Part shown: positions 1 to 7,727 of the stretch, piece after piece
Numbering within the stretch: the stretch's first letter is position 1
How the letters are laid out: each line of letters opens with the position of its first letter
NCBI GenBank assembly: GCA_030619185.1
Contig: JAUXBW010000037.1
Location: 1 to 11,637, forward strand
DNA: 11,637 nt
Direction of reading: 5' to 3'
Origin: Methyloprofundus sp.
GTDB taxonomy: Bacteria > Pseudomonadota > Gammaproteobacteria > Methylococcales > Methylomonadaceae
Notes under the pieces: model-generated
Told to the model about the DNA's origin: nothing
The model's database searches: none
What the model saw: the letters and a program-made list of their open reading frames with translations, nothing else
Program-made: the position numbers and the translations under genes

Positions 1-12
1 AGCAGAATATAA

Positions 13-39
13 ACCTCTGTGCTCTCTGTGTCCTCTGTG
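13..39. repeat. Three tandem 9-nt units with core CTCTGTG
   Basis: Three consecutive 9-nt units (13-21, 22-30, 31-39) each end in CTCTGTG; on the other strand this reads as CACAGAG repeated at a 9-nt period. The array is followed by GTTAAA. It is intergenic, downstream of the leftward lipoprotein gene. From memory, similar CACAGAG-type strings occur as dispersed intergenic motifs in many unrelated bacterial genomes; no function can be read from the sequence. Confidence 0.6.
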
Positions 40-98
40 GTTAAAGGCTTGTACTCCAAACTATTATGTTATTGCATTAACAGCCGTGCTTTTGTTTT

Positions 99-124
99 CC
101 CGTATTGCGCAAGCTCCATACGGG
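99..124. repeat. Inverted repeat downstream of the lipoprotein gene
   Basis: CCCGTAT (99-105) and ATACGGG (118-124) form a perfect 7-bp stem with a 12-nt loop. It lies 30 bp past the stop of the leftward lipoprotein gene. Read in that gene's direction the stem is followed by AAAACAAA rather than a U-run, so it is not a standard intrinsic terminator, although it could still be an RNA 3'-end structure. A smaller 5-bp dyad (CTACG/CGTAG, 125-141) abuts it. Confidence 0.4.
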
Positions 125-153
125 CTACGTTTTGAGCGTAGGGGCCTGAAAAC

Positions 154-1248
154 CTAACCCGCTGGAATGGTAAGTAGCGGCACGTTACCTGGGGATTGTG
201 GAGCTTGTAGCATATATAGGTAAGTTAATAGCCCAAAAGCCTGTATGCTGGCATGGTCCGAATGATCCAGATAAAACCAGTAATCCCGGTATTCGATTGC
301 GACAAAGGCATTGTCAGGTTTGTCTTCAGAAGAATAGACATGTAGAGGAATAAAAAAATCATTGTTTTCTATATTGGCGACACCTTTGTCAAATTCGACA
401 AGCTCTTCTTGCATATGATCCACGGGTACTTCTACGCCATGTGACAGAAAGCCCATAAGTGTGAGCAGTGAGCGCAACTTGAGAATGATTTCATCCGGAT
501 TTCTATTAATGTGCCGATCGGTAATGCGAAATACTGAAATGCTGGAGTCTAGGTGCAAAACTTTTTTTAACTGGTCGATTAACTGCTGGGTTTCTGTATC
601 AGGGTTTTGCTCAAAAGCAAAATAGCGATTTTTTGCATCTTTACCTATACCGTGATAACTGTCGAAGCCATTACACGCCCCCAGTTTTACGATAAGGTGT
701 AGGGCAAGCTCAAATTCTTTCATCTTAATAATCTTTGCATGGTTTAGGTTAGGATCAAAGGCTGTGTTTTTCAGGTGGTTTAAACGCTCGAAGCTCATCA
801 TCATGAGCTGTCCGGCAGGCCATCCGGATTGTGCCAGAGAAAAAATGGATGCACTGGGTATCGGGGTTAATAATTGCTGGGCAAATTCTTCGCCGCTTAA
901 TGGAGTATAGGAAATTGTAGGCCGATCCATATAGGAGAAGCTCAGACCGCCATTTGCTGTACCCGCAGCACCGCCGATATTTGCTCTACCCAGATAGACA
1001 TATTGAGAAAGAACAGAGCTGACAGCGAGGAAAACCGGGACATCACGATAACGTAAGCGTACCAGATTAAGTAGCATTTGTTGATTAGCTGATTGGCCAA
1101 TCGCCTGGTTATAATCAAACCGATCGGGGACGACTCTGTCTGTTCCGAGTGATGAGCAGGCTGATAGGGTAAGCGTTATTATAAACGTGGCGAGAAAACG
1201 CGTGACCAGTTTCCGGAAGAAATTGTTTTTGTGGAGAGTTTGGGGCAT
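154..1248 (-). CDS. Conserved hypothetical lipoprotein
   Basis: This is an envelope lipoprotein of unknown function. From the chosen ATG at 1248 it has 364 residues. The N-terminus is basic, followed by a hydrophobic stretch and the lipobox LSAC, with the lipidated Cys at residue 31; the +2 residue is Ser, which by the E. coli Lol rule favours the outer membrane. Just after it come a well-conserved-looking block (QQMLLNLVRLRYRDVPVFL) and a Tyr- and Gly-rich stretch, and the protein ends in PLLTIPAG. I recall these blocks from uncharacterised proteobacterial proteins but know no assigned role. An upstream ATG at 1314 adds 22 residues but has no visible ribosome site and would bury the signal peptide; the 1248 ATG has a weak GAG six bases upstream. 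It lies downstream of the sulfotransferase gene on the same strand and may share its transcript. Confidence 0.75.
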   Translation of the reverse strand: MPQTLHKNNFFRKLVTRFLATFIITLTLSACSSLGTDRVVPDRFDYNQAIGQSANQQMLLNLVRLRYRDVPVFLAVSSVLSQYVYLGRANIGGAAGTANGGLSFSYMDRPTISYTPLSGEEFAQQLLTPIPSASIFSLAQSGWPAGQLMMMSFERLNHLKNTAFDPNLNHAKIIKMKEFELALHLIVKLGACNGFDSYHGIGKDAKNRYFAFEQNPDTETQQLIDQLKKVLHLDSSISVFRITDRHINRNPDEIILKLRSLLTLMGFLSHGVEVPVDHMQEELVEFDKGVANIENNDFFIPLHVYSSEDKPDNAFVAIEYRDYWFYLDHSDHASIQAFGLLTYLYMLQAPQSPGNVPLLTIPAG

Positions 1249-1383
1249 ATAAATCTCGTTATTGGTTCCCACACAGGGCAGGGGGTTAGCTTTGACTGTT
1301 CGGGAATGATGCATTTTTTAACTTACTGATTAGTCTGCTTTTAAAATGCAGGTTAAAGATCTGCGCCCCAGTGGATGTAAAAG

Positions 1384-2535
1384 TTATTCCAGGTTATGGT
1401 ATTTTTCATCAAACAGTTGGTCTTCAGCCGTTTGATTGGAAAGATATTGTTCGATCTCTTCGCGGGTGAATCCATAATCCTCAACGGCATAGACATGTTC
1501 ACTTTTATATGATTTTGCGGCGATGCTGTCTTGCTTTAAGCTGGCTTTATACTCTTCGCTCATTGATATTGCAAAATGCTGATAAATTGAGTTAACCGTT
1601 GCTTCAGGGTCGGAAACCAGTTTGGCATATAGAATGTCCACTGCATTTTCAGGCGAAAAATTGAGCCGATGGCTAATGATACCCTGATGGTTGGTACGCA
1701 CCATTTCTATGACACTCATGCTTTCATATTTTCTTTGAAAACAAGCGGGTGAGTGCAGTGACCAGGGTTTGCTGAAGACGCTTAGGGATGAGGCGATTGA
1801 TTTAAAGATGTCACTGTGTATATAGATAGCACGCATGTCAGGAAAGGCCTCTTGATAGAGTCCTAGCCGCCCTCCGGCAACGGCATTTTTTGCCAGAAAG
1901 GTTTGCCCGCCTGATGCATATACATGACGCTGTACAGATAAGCGGAAATTTTTAATTATTCTTTTTCGCGCCTGCTCGGGGAGCTTATCTATTGAATATA
2001 TTTCAGCCACTTCATGCAGGTAGGGGAAAAATAGCACAAGTCCAGGTGCCAGAAAAGAGCTGACAAATAAGAACTCATCTTCTTCTGAATAACGTAGGCC
2101 GGCTTTATGCAAGCCATCCCAGCCTTTGAAGAAATGGTTATCCAGAATATCGACGATTTTCCCTATAGGGTCACCGATGCTCATATCAATCCGGGTAATA
2201 AATGCGACCAGTTTATAGATCGTAATCGAGTTAAATAGGGATTGCCATAGGGATAAGTAGGTGAACTGCGGGTCTTTTTCCAGCATCCGATGCAAAAAGG
2301 TGGAACCACTGCGCGGGTTGCTTAATATAAATACGGGCCGATTAACTTCCTGTTGCCAAAAACCAGGGAACAGGAGATAGTCCAGTGCTTGAAAAAAGCT
2401 GACCACAAGCCGCATTAGTAGAATGGCAGGAATAATAATACAACCTACAATAAGCACAAATTTTGGCCGGAAGTAGCGTGGCGTAAACATTCGTGCTATT
2501 AATTTTAGAAAAATGGGCCAATACAGGAAATACAA
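1384..2535 (-). CDS. Sulfotransferase family protein with membrane-type N-terminus
   Basis: This is a 383-residue member of the PAPS-dependent sulfotransferase fold, which transfers sulfuryl groups to hydroxyls or amines. The phosphosulfate-binding loop is clear at 72-85 (SNPRSGSTFLHRML). The second region at 213-250 keeps the family layout (AKNAVAGGRL, then FPDMRAIYIHSD, then a Ser pair at 249-250). Where the family usually has an Arg in an R-D-P motif, this protein reads H240-S241-D242, so the Arg expected to hold the PAPS 3'-phosphate is absent. Residues 26-45 are strongly hydrophobic and suggest an inner-membrane anchor. The C-terminal DYGFTREEIEQYL is typical of bacterial members. The substrate is unknown. 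The start is TTG, supported by AAGGA six bases upstream; the next ATG (2490) has no such site. It could be catalytically altered, so function is less sure than family. Confidence 0.8.
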   Translation of the reverse strand: MYFLYWPIFLKLIARMFTPRYFRPKFVLIVGCIIIPAILLMRLVVSFFQALDYLLFPGFWQQEVNRPVFILSNPRSGSTFLHRMLEKDPQFTYLSLWQSLFNSITIYKLVAFITRIDMSIGDPIGKIVDILDNHFFKGWDGLHKAGLRYSEEDEFLFVSSFLAPGLVLFFPYLHEVAEIYSIDKLPEQARKRIIKNFRLSVQRHVYASGGQTFLAKNAVAGGRLGLYQEAFPDMRAIYIHSDIFKSIASSLSVFSKPWSLHSPACFQRKYESMSVIEMVRTNHQGIISHRLNFSPENAVDILYAKLVSDPEATVNSIYQHFAISMSEEYKASLKQDSIAAKSYKSEHVYAVEDYGFTREEIEQYLSNQTAEDQLFDEKYHNLE

Positions 2536-2541
2536 ATGGAA

Positions 2542-2546
2542 TCCTT
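2542..2546 (-). promoter_or_regulatory. Ribosome binding site deciding a TTG start
   Basis: AAGGA on the minus strand lies six bases before TTG at 2535. No comparable site precedes the in-frame ATG at 2490, so the TTG is the better start of the sulfotransferase. Confidence 0.55.
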
Positions 2547-2557
2547 TTTGTCAGATG

Positions 2558-2583
2558 GATCTAACAATTATTTCTGTTAGGTC
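2558..2583. repeat. Inverted repeat upstream of the sulfotransferase gene
   Basis: GATCTAACA (2558-2566) and TGTTAGGTC (2575-2583) pair over nine positions with one G-T wobble around an 8-nt loop. It lies 22 bp before the sulfotransferase start, where an operator or a 5'-leader hairpin would be. No U-run follows on either strand, so a terminator for the upstream efflux operon is unlikely. The rest of the 2536-2791 gap is AT-rich with no ORF I believe. Confidence 0.4.
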
Positions 2584-2791
2584 TTAAAAATCATGTTAGC
2601 GCAGACTTCTTGTTACTAAATCGTAGCTTTATGTTTGTTTTAGCAAGAAAAGTCTGTCTCAGGTATTGTTCGTTAACACTATCAGTTATAGCACAAGATG
2701 AAAAAGGAGTAGATGTTTTTGATAATCACTGCATTATAAACCTTATCATCCTAATAGATTTATGCTAAAAGATGGCAATAGTGAAGTGATT

Positions 2792-5700
2792 TTACTCAGC
2801 AATTTCCACGCGCATAAATAAGGAATAAAGTACCGGTACCACGACTAAGGTCAATATAGTGCCGACCAATAGTCCAAAGGCGATTACACAGGCCATACCG
2901 TAGAACAACGGATCCTTGGAAAGAATCAGTGGTAGCAGACCGAGTATTGTGGTCAGGGTGGTCATCAGGATAGGGCGAAAGCGGGCGATGGCTGCTGCAA
3001 TAACGGCTTTATAGGGAGGTTTCCCAGCATTACATTCAATTTCGATGCGATCCAGTAGCACAATGCCGTTATTGATGATAATGCCGGCTAGGCTCAGTAA
3101 GCCCAGGATTACCATAAAGCCAAAGGGGGCGTTCATGACTAGCAGACCAATAACTGCTCCGATAAAGGTTAGGGGGATGGTAATGATAATAATGGCGGCA
3201 CGGCGGAAGGAATTGAACTGCCAGACTAGCAATACGATAATTAGTAGGAAACAGGCGGGCATCCATTCAAACAGATAGGCTTGTGCCTTGGCTGAATCTT
3301 CCAGTTCGCCGCCGAGTTCCCAGCGATATTCAGGAGTTAAGTTCAGAGCCTCCAGTGTTGGCAATAGCGTATTAAATAATTCCCCTGCTTTCAGGGTTTG
3401 ATGTTTGGCACTGACCGTAATGGTGCGTTGCTGGTCAAAGCGTTTAATACGGCTAAATTCTGCCACCGGCCTGATTTCGGCAATCTGGGTTAGCGGTATT
3501 GAAACTTTGCGTTTATTAGAGTAAACATTAATGTTACGCACATACGATAAATCCATACGCTCGTCTGCCAGGCCTCGACCAATAACTGGAATAATGGTGT
3601 CGCCTTCACGGTAATCGGTTATTTCCCGGCCATCAAGATAACCACTTAATGAATCTGCAATTTCCTTTGAAGTAAGACCTGCACGACGGGCACGAGCCTG
3701 GTCTATCAAGACATTGACTTTCCATACTTTGTTTTCCCAGTCCTGTTCGATATCGATTGTACCGGGTATAGTATTCAAGTGATTCAGCAAGTTTTGCGCC
3801 TTTGCCTGCAGGATCTTACTGTCCGGCCCTTTGATACGGATTTCCAGTAAGCCGGTTTCACTCGCACCCAGCCACATTGCCTTGACACGCCCACGCGCTT
3901 CGGGAATATGCTCAAGAATATGTTGGCGTACCCTGGCGACCATTTCAGGCACTTGTTCGTTGCTTTCAGTATTGACGATGATAAATGCCAGGTGAGGGTC
4001 GGGGTCCATCGGTGATAGCGACAGGAAAAAACGCGGACCACCTGCGCCAACATAGGCAATTGTCCGGGTAATTTCAGGATTTTTCTCCTTGTCGTCCATC
4101 CAGTCAGTCAAGTGCTGTACGCTTGCTGCGGTTTTATCTGTGCGGGTACCTGCCGGTAGGTCCAGATAGACTAGAAACTGGTTCCGGTCACCTGCGGGGA
4201 AAAACTCGATGACTACAAAACGGAATGCAAAGCCAGCTATTGCCATGCCTGCAATGAGTAATCCAATGACAAGAGTACGATTGCCTAAAACTGTTTTTAA
4301 AAAATTCTGGTAATAAACATAAAAACGTCCGCTGTAGGGATCTGGCTGTTGTTTATTTTTGTCTACGGGTGCTACTTTCATAAACCAAAAGCACATGGCC
4401 GGGGTCATATACATGGCTAAAAACCAGGATGCCATCAGCACGATGGTGACCACCTGAGCTAATGATAGCGTGTATTCCCCGGTGTTACCATTCGCCAGCA
4501 GCATGGTGGCAAAGGCCAGAATAGTGGTCAGGGAAGAGGTCAGTAAGGGCACTGCCAGAGTGTCACCCGCTTGAGTGACTGCTTCCAGTCGTGGCTGTCC
4601 GGCTTCCATACGGGTACGGATATCTTCAGCGACGACAATGCCATTATCGACTAACATTCCTAGAGCGATGATCATTGAGGCGATGGACATGCGTTGTAAT
4701 TCTATATCCATAAATGACATGATGATCAAACCGAGTAGCATTGCCATGGGCACGAAAGAGCCGACGATAAGCCCTGTGCGTAAGCCGAGAAATACAATAA
4801 CAACGGCAAGTACAATGACCAGTGTTTGCATTAAGTTGGAGATTGCACCATCAACTGCAACTTCTACTAGATCTGGTTGATAGGTAGCATAATCGAATTT
4901 GTAGCCGATCGGCAGGGTCTGTTCGATGGTTTTGACCTCGTGCGTCAGGCGCTCGCCAAACTCGATCGAGTTGACACCTTCCATAATTGAAATACTAAGT
5001 ATGATCGCGGGGTGTCCATTAAAGTAAACCGGCTGTTCGGGTGGATCGACATAGTCACGGATGATAGTCACTACGTCGCGTAGTGGTGTGACCTTTTCAG
5101 TGCCGGGTATCGGAATCATAACTGATGCAATGGCAGCTACATCGTTAAAATTACCTGAGGGCTCGACGATCACTTCCTGGCCAAAGACATCGACTTTTCC
5201 ACCGGGTAACAGAATGTTCTGTTCTATCAGAGTTTGGCTAATAATACCGGGTGTCAGGCCAAATTTCGCCATTTTACTATTGGAAAACTCTAGATAAATA
5301 CGTTCTTGCTGAATGCCGTATAGCTCTACTTTACGTATCCCTTTTAAAGTATACAGGCGGTCGCGGGTATTACGCGCGACTTCACGCATTTCGGCCAGGC
5401 TAAAGCCATCACTCCATAAGGCGATATCGGCAATAGCCGTCAGGCCAAATTCATCATTAATAAAAGGGCCGTGCGTACCTTTGGGTAACTCAGGTGCAAC
5501 ATCTGCCATTTTATTGCGTAGATCCTGCCAGATGGGTTGCAGGTCGCTATACTGGTCTTTGACGACAACATGAATTAATGAAATTCCCGTTTTTGAGTCT
5601 GAGGTAATTTCATCCACTTCGCCAATCTCGCGGATTTTCTCTTCCAATTTGCGCGTGATCAGGTCTTCCACTCGCTCGGTGGACATGCCGGGATAAGAGG

Positions 5701-5848
5701 CTGTCACTACTGCTTCGCGGATGACGATGGAGGGGTCTTCCTGTTTGGGATAGTCAAGATAGACAAAGGCACCAGTGAAAACCACCAAAAACAGGGATAG
5801 TATGGTGAGTCTGGAATTGTTCAGTGAAAACCGGGTGATATTGATCAT
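2792..5848 (-). CDS. RND efflux pump permease (HAE1/AcrB-like)
   Basis: This is the inner-membrane proton antiporter of a tripartite drug or metabolite efflux pump. Its 1018 residues match the usual length of about 1015-1050. The classic layout is present: first membrane helix at 10-30, a large periplasmic porter/docking loop, helices 2-6 at about 341-490, helix 7 near 525-548, a second periplasmic loop, and helices 8-12 at about 863-1010. The duplicated halves are evident, for example PGMSTERVEDLITRKLEEKI in the first. In helix 4 the relay motif reads LVDNGIVVAED (D401-N402), where AcrB has two Asp; in helix 10 IIINNGIVLLD has Asn at the AcrB Lys940 position. This resembles a Tri-type subgroup of pumps, from memory. 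It follows the adaptor gene by 21 nt. The exported substrate cannot be predicted. Confidence 0.95.
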   Translation of the reverse strand: MINITRFSLNNSRLTILSLFLVVFTGAFVYLDYPKQEDPSIVIREAVVTASYPGMSTERVEDLITRKLEEKIREIGEVDEITSDSKTGISLIHVVVKDQYSDLQPIWQDLRNKMADVAPELPKGTHGPFINDEFGLTAIADIALWSDGFSLAEMREVARNTRDRLYTLKGIRKVELYGIQQERIYLEFSNSKMAKFGLTPGIISQTLIEQNILLPGGKVDVFGQEVIVEPSGNFNDVAAIASVMIPIPGTEKVTPLRDVVTIIRDYVDPPEQPVYFNGHPAIILSISIMEGVNSIEFGERLTHEVKTIEQTLPIGYKFDYATYQPDLVEVAVDGAISNLMQTLVIVLAVVIVFLGLRTGLIVGSFVPMAMLLGLIIMSFMDIELQRMSIASMIIALGMLVDNGIVVAEDIRTRMEAGQPRLEAVTQAGDTLAVPLLTSSLTTILAFATMLLANGNTGEYTLSLAQVVTIVLMASWFLAMYMTPAMCFWFMKVAPVDKNKQQPDPYSGRFYVYYQNFLKTVLGNRTLVIGLLIAGMAIAGFAFRFVVIEFFPAGDRNQFLVYLDLPAGTRTDKTAASVQHLTDWMDDKEKNPEITRTIAYVGAGGPRFFLSLSPMDPDPHLAFIIVNTESNEQVPEMVARVRQHILEHIPEARGRVKAMWLGASETGLLEIRIKGPDSKILQAKAQNLLNHLNTIPGTIDIEQDWENKVWKVNVLIDQARARRAGLTSKEIADSLSGYLDGREITDYREGDTIIPVIGRGLADERMDLSYVRNINVYSNKRKVSIPLTQIAEIRPVAEFSRIKRFDQQRTITVSAKHQTLKAGELFNTLLPTLEALNLTPEYRWELGGELEDSAKAQAYLFEWMPACFLLIIVLLVWQFNSFRRAAIIIITIPLTFIGAVIGLLVMNAPFGFMVILGLLSLAGIIINNGIVLLDRIEIECNAGKPPYKAVIAAAIARFRPILMTTLTTILGLLPLILSKDPLFYGMACVIAFGLLVGTILTLVVVPVLYSLFMRVEIAE

Positions 5849-5855
5849 GCTTATG

Positions 5856-5863
5856 CTCTCCTT
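5856..5863 (-). promoter_or_regulatory. Strong ribosome binding site of the RND permease
   Basis: AAGGAGAG on the minus strand sits seven bases before the ATG at 5848 and inside the 21-nt gap after the adaptor stop codon. It confirms the permease start and predicts efficient translation from the shared transcript. Confidence 0.8.
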
Positions 5864-5869
5864 AGCTTT

Positions 5870-6961
5870 TTAGTGCTGCATCAATTTGACTTGCTGGCCA
5901 TCGTTAAGAAAGCTGACTCCTGCGACAGCGATCAGGTCGCCAGCATGCACACCTTTGCTAATTTGTATCATATTATTCTCGGTGGCATCTTGTGGGATTT
6001 CAACTGCTGTTTTATGCACTTTGGAGGTCTCGGGGTTGTAGAGAAAAACATAGGCAAAGGCTGTATCATCACCCGGTAAAAGAGTCGCTAATGGAACCAG
6101 GAAACCATCCTGATTTTTATCCGTGCGCAGCGTAAATCTAATATCGGCAGTCATGCCGGGTTTAATAGCAGAGGGCGGGTTGAGTAAGTCAGCTTTGATA
6201 GGAAAGGAATTTGCCACACCTGCTGCCGAGCCAATAAAAGAAATGCGTGCTTCGCTGGTTTTGTTATTCAGCGTAGGAAAAGTAACCGCAACAGTCATGC
6301 CCTGATGAATTTGCGAAATAATGGTTTCGGAGATATCGAATTCGACATTCATAGTGCCATCGGCATTAATCTCAAACAGTTTCTGGCCAGGGATAACTTT
6401 CGTAAAAGGATCCACTGAACGCGATGCAATACTGCCATCAAACGGGGCCGTTAAATCGGTCAGGCGTAGGTCGCGTTTGGCTAGGTTGAGCTTGGAGGTG
6501 GCGTAATTCATCTGGCTTTTTGAGCTATCACGTTCGGCCAGAGCGGCATCCCACATCGATTTGCTAGCCCAGCCTTTTTTTTCTAGTTCATCAACGCGGC
6601 TAAACTGCTGCTTCTTATTCTTATAATTCGATCTGGCAGTCGCTAAATCTGCCTCAGCTGCCTGTACATCCAGCTTGTACGGTTCTTTATCTAAATCAGC
6701 CAGTAGCTGCCCTTTTTTTACCTGGTCACCAATATCGACCAGGACTTGTTGTACTTTGCCGCTAACTTCAAAGCTTAAAGAAGATGAATCCGTTGCATGC
6801 ACAATACCTGGGAATCGGCGTTGCTGGCCATTTGCCAGCTCTGAAACGGTAAATGTTTTCAGCGACCTGATTTGTTCGACCACTTCAGGTTTATCCTGAC
6901 AGGCAGTGAGGGTGATTAGCAAGACAGCTAACAATGATTTATGAACAATGTGAGTAAACAT
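5870..6961 (-). CDS. RND efflux periplasmic adaptor (membrane fusion) lipoprotein
   Basis: This 363-residue HlyD/AcrA-type adaptor should link the permease encoded directly downstream to an outer-membrane channel. Its signal peptide ends in the lipobox LTAC with lipidated Cys21. The first lipoyl half lies near 57-92 (SFEVSGKV, VDIGDQVKKGQLL), a charged alpha-helical hairpin at about 93-165, the second lipoyl half at 168-199 (LTAPFDGSIASR, PGQKLFEI), the beta-barrel domain near 205-280 and a membrane-proximal domain to the end. AAAGGA is six bases before the ATG. The helical hairpin is fairly short. Gene order (adaptor, permease) and spacing indicate one operon. No channel gene and no regulator occur nearby. 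A weak promoter-like pair (TTCAAC, 18 bp, TACACT on the minus strand, 7029 down to 7000) could drive it, but I would not rely on it. Confidence 0.93.
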   Translation of the reverse strand: MFTHIVHKSLLAVLLITLTACQDKPEVVEQIRSLKTFTVSELANGQQRRFPGIVHATDSSSLSFEVSGKVQQVLVDIGDQVKKGQLLADLDKEPYKLDVQAAEADLATARSNYKNKKQQFSRVDELEKKGWASKSMWDAALAERDSSKSQMNYATSKLNLAKRDLRLTDLTAPFDGSIASRSVDPFTKVIPGQKLFEINADGTMNVEFDISETIISQIHQGMTVAVTFPTLNNKTSEARISFIGSAAGVANSFPIKADLLNPPSAIKPGMTADIRFTLRTDKNQDGFLVPLATLLPGDDTAFAYVFLYNPETSKVHKTAVEIPQDATENNMIQISKGVHAGDLIAVAGVSFLNDGQQVKLMQH

Positions 6962-7196
6962 GCAAATCCTTTAATAACGGTGAGTGTTCAGCTTGTTGTA
7001 GTGTACAGCTAATGTGATTTATTGTTGAATAGTTTTTCTATATTTTGTATTTGCATATTTTTGATTTTGCCGGGAGTTCATCTGGTTTTAACTAGTGCTG
7101 TATTAATTAAAAACCTGTACGATAAGAAATTGAAAAGCTATATTGTATAAAACAACTGAACAATTACTGTTCTTAATAATCAAGAAGGATTACAAA
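6962..7196. promoter_or_regulatory. Divergent intergenic region between efflux operon and envelope cluster
   Basis: This AT-rich 235-bp stretch must hold promoters for two divergent units: the leftward efflux operon and the rightward DUF4136 cluster. A small dyad GAACA-attac-TGTTC (7158-7172) lies 24 bp before the rightward ATG. No textbook -35/-10 pair stands out, and no regulator gene is nearby to suggest a cognate operator. Confidence 0.45.
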
Positions 7197-7727
7197 ATGA
7201 AAAAGTTAACTACGGCTCTGTTAGCTGTTTGCATTATTTTACTAAGTGCTTGTGATGTTTTGAACCAAAAAACTGGAGACATCAAGGTTGAAGCACAAAC
7301 TGATCCAAAAGCTAATATGGCAGGTTATAAGAGCTATGCCTGGCTGGGCTCGGCAAGGGTATTGAATGACCCAGGCAATAAATGGCAGCCTCTGTCAATG
7401 GATATTGCCGGAGATATAAAATATTTGATTGATAGAGAATTAAATAAACAGGGTATTTATAGCAATAACCAAAATCCTGATTTAGCCGTTGCGTTTTTTA
7501 TAGGTATAGATATGGATGCTCAAAAGATAGTTGATAATCCAGATACGAAAGTTGACGTTTTAGAAAATATTCCCCGAGGAGCTTTGGTTGTTACGCTGAT
7601 TGATGTTGAAACCGGGTATGTCGTCTGGATAGGGACGGCAGATGCTGATATTACTGAAGGTGCTGCTGAGGAACTGGTACGCGAACGTCTGGATTATACG
7701 CTTAGTAAGATGTTTAAATTAAAGTAA
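7197..7727 (+). CDS. DUF4136-type lipoprotein
   Basis: This 176-residue protein has a short signal peptide (MKKLTTALLAVCIILLSAC) with lipobox LSAC and lipidated Cys19. The +2 residue is Asp, which in E. coli retains lipoproteins in the inner membrane; whether that rule holds here is unknown. The mature part follows the DUF4136 pattern: YKSYAWLG near the start, DIKYLIDRELNKQGI in the middle, an NPDLAVAF strand, GALVVTLIDVETGYVVWIG, and a C-terminal helix ending in TLSKMFKLK. The function of the domain is not established. The ATG at 7197 is chosen because AGAAGG lies eight bases upstream and it opens directly into the signal peptide; an in-frame TTG at 7143 would add 18 residues. Its stop overlaps the ATG of the next gene (TAATG), so the two are translationally coupled. 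Confidence 0.85.
   Translation: MKKLTTALLAVCIILLSACDVLNQKTGDIKVEAQTDPKANMAGYKSYAWLGSARVLNDPGNKWQPLSMDIAGDIKYLIDRELNKQGIYSNNQNPDLAVAFFIGIDMDAQKIVDNPDTKVDVLENIPRGALVVTLIDVETGYVVWIGTADADITEGAAEELVRERLDYTLSKMFKLK

Noticed and set aside
99..124. Intrinsic terminator for the lipoprotein gene
   Set aside because: The stem is good, but in the direction of transcription it is followed by A residues instead of U.
4575..4880. Open frame on the plus strand inside the RND permease gene
   Set aside because: It lies entirely opposite a clear 1018-residue permease, has a low-complexity Ser/Thr/Ile composition and no recognisable motif; it is a shadow. The same applies to the frames at 3045-3278, 5061-5297 and 5313-5573.
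7158..7172. LexA-like operator GAACA-attac-TGTTC
   Set aside because: The spacing between GAAC and GTTC is seven bases, not the four of the Gram-positive LexA box, and it does not fit the E. coli CTG-N10-CAG form.
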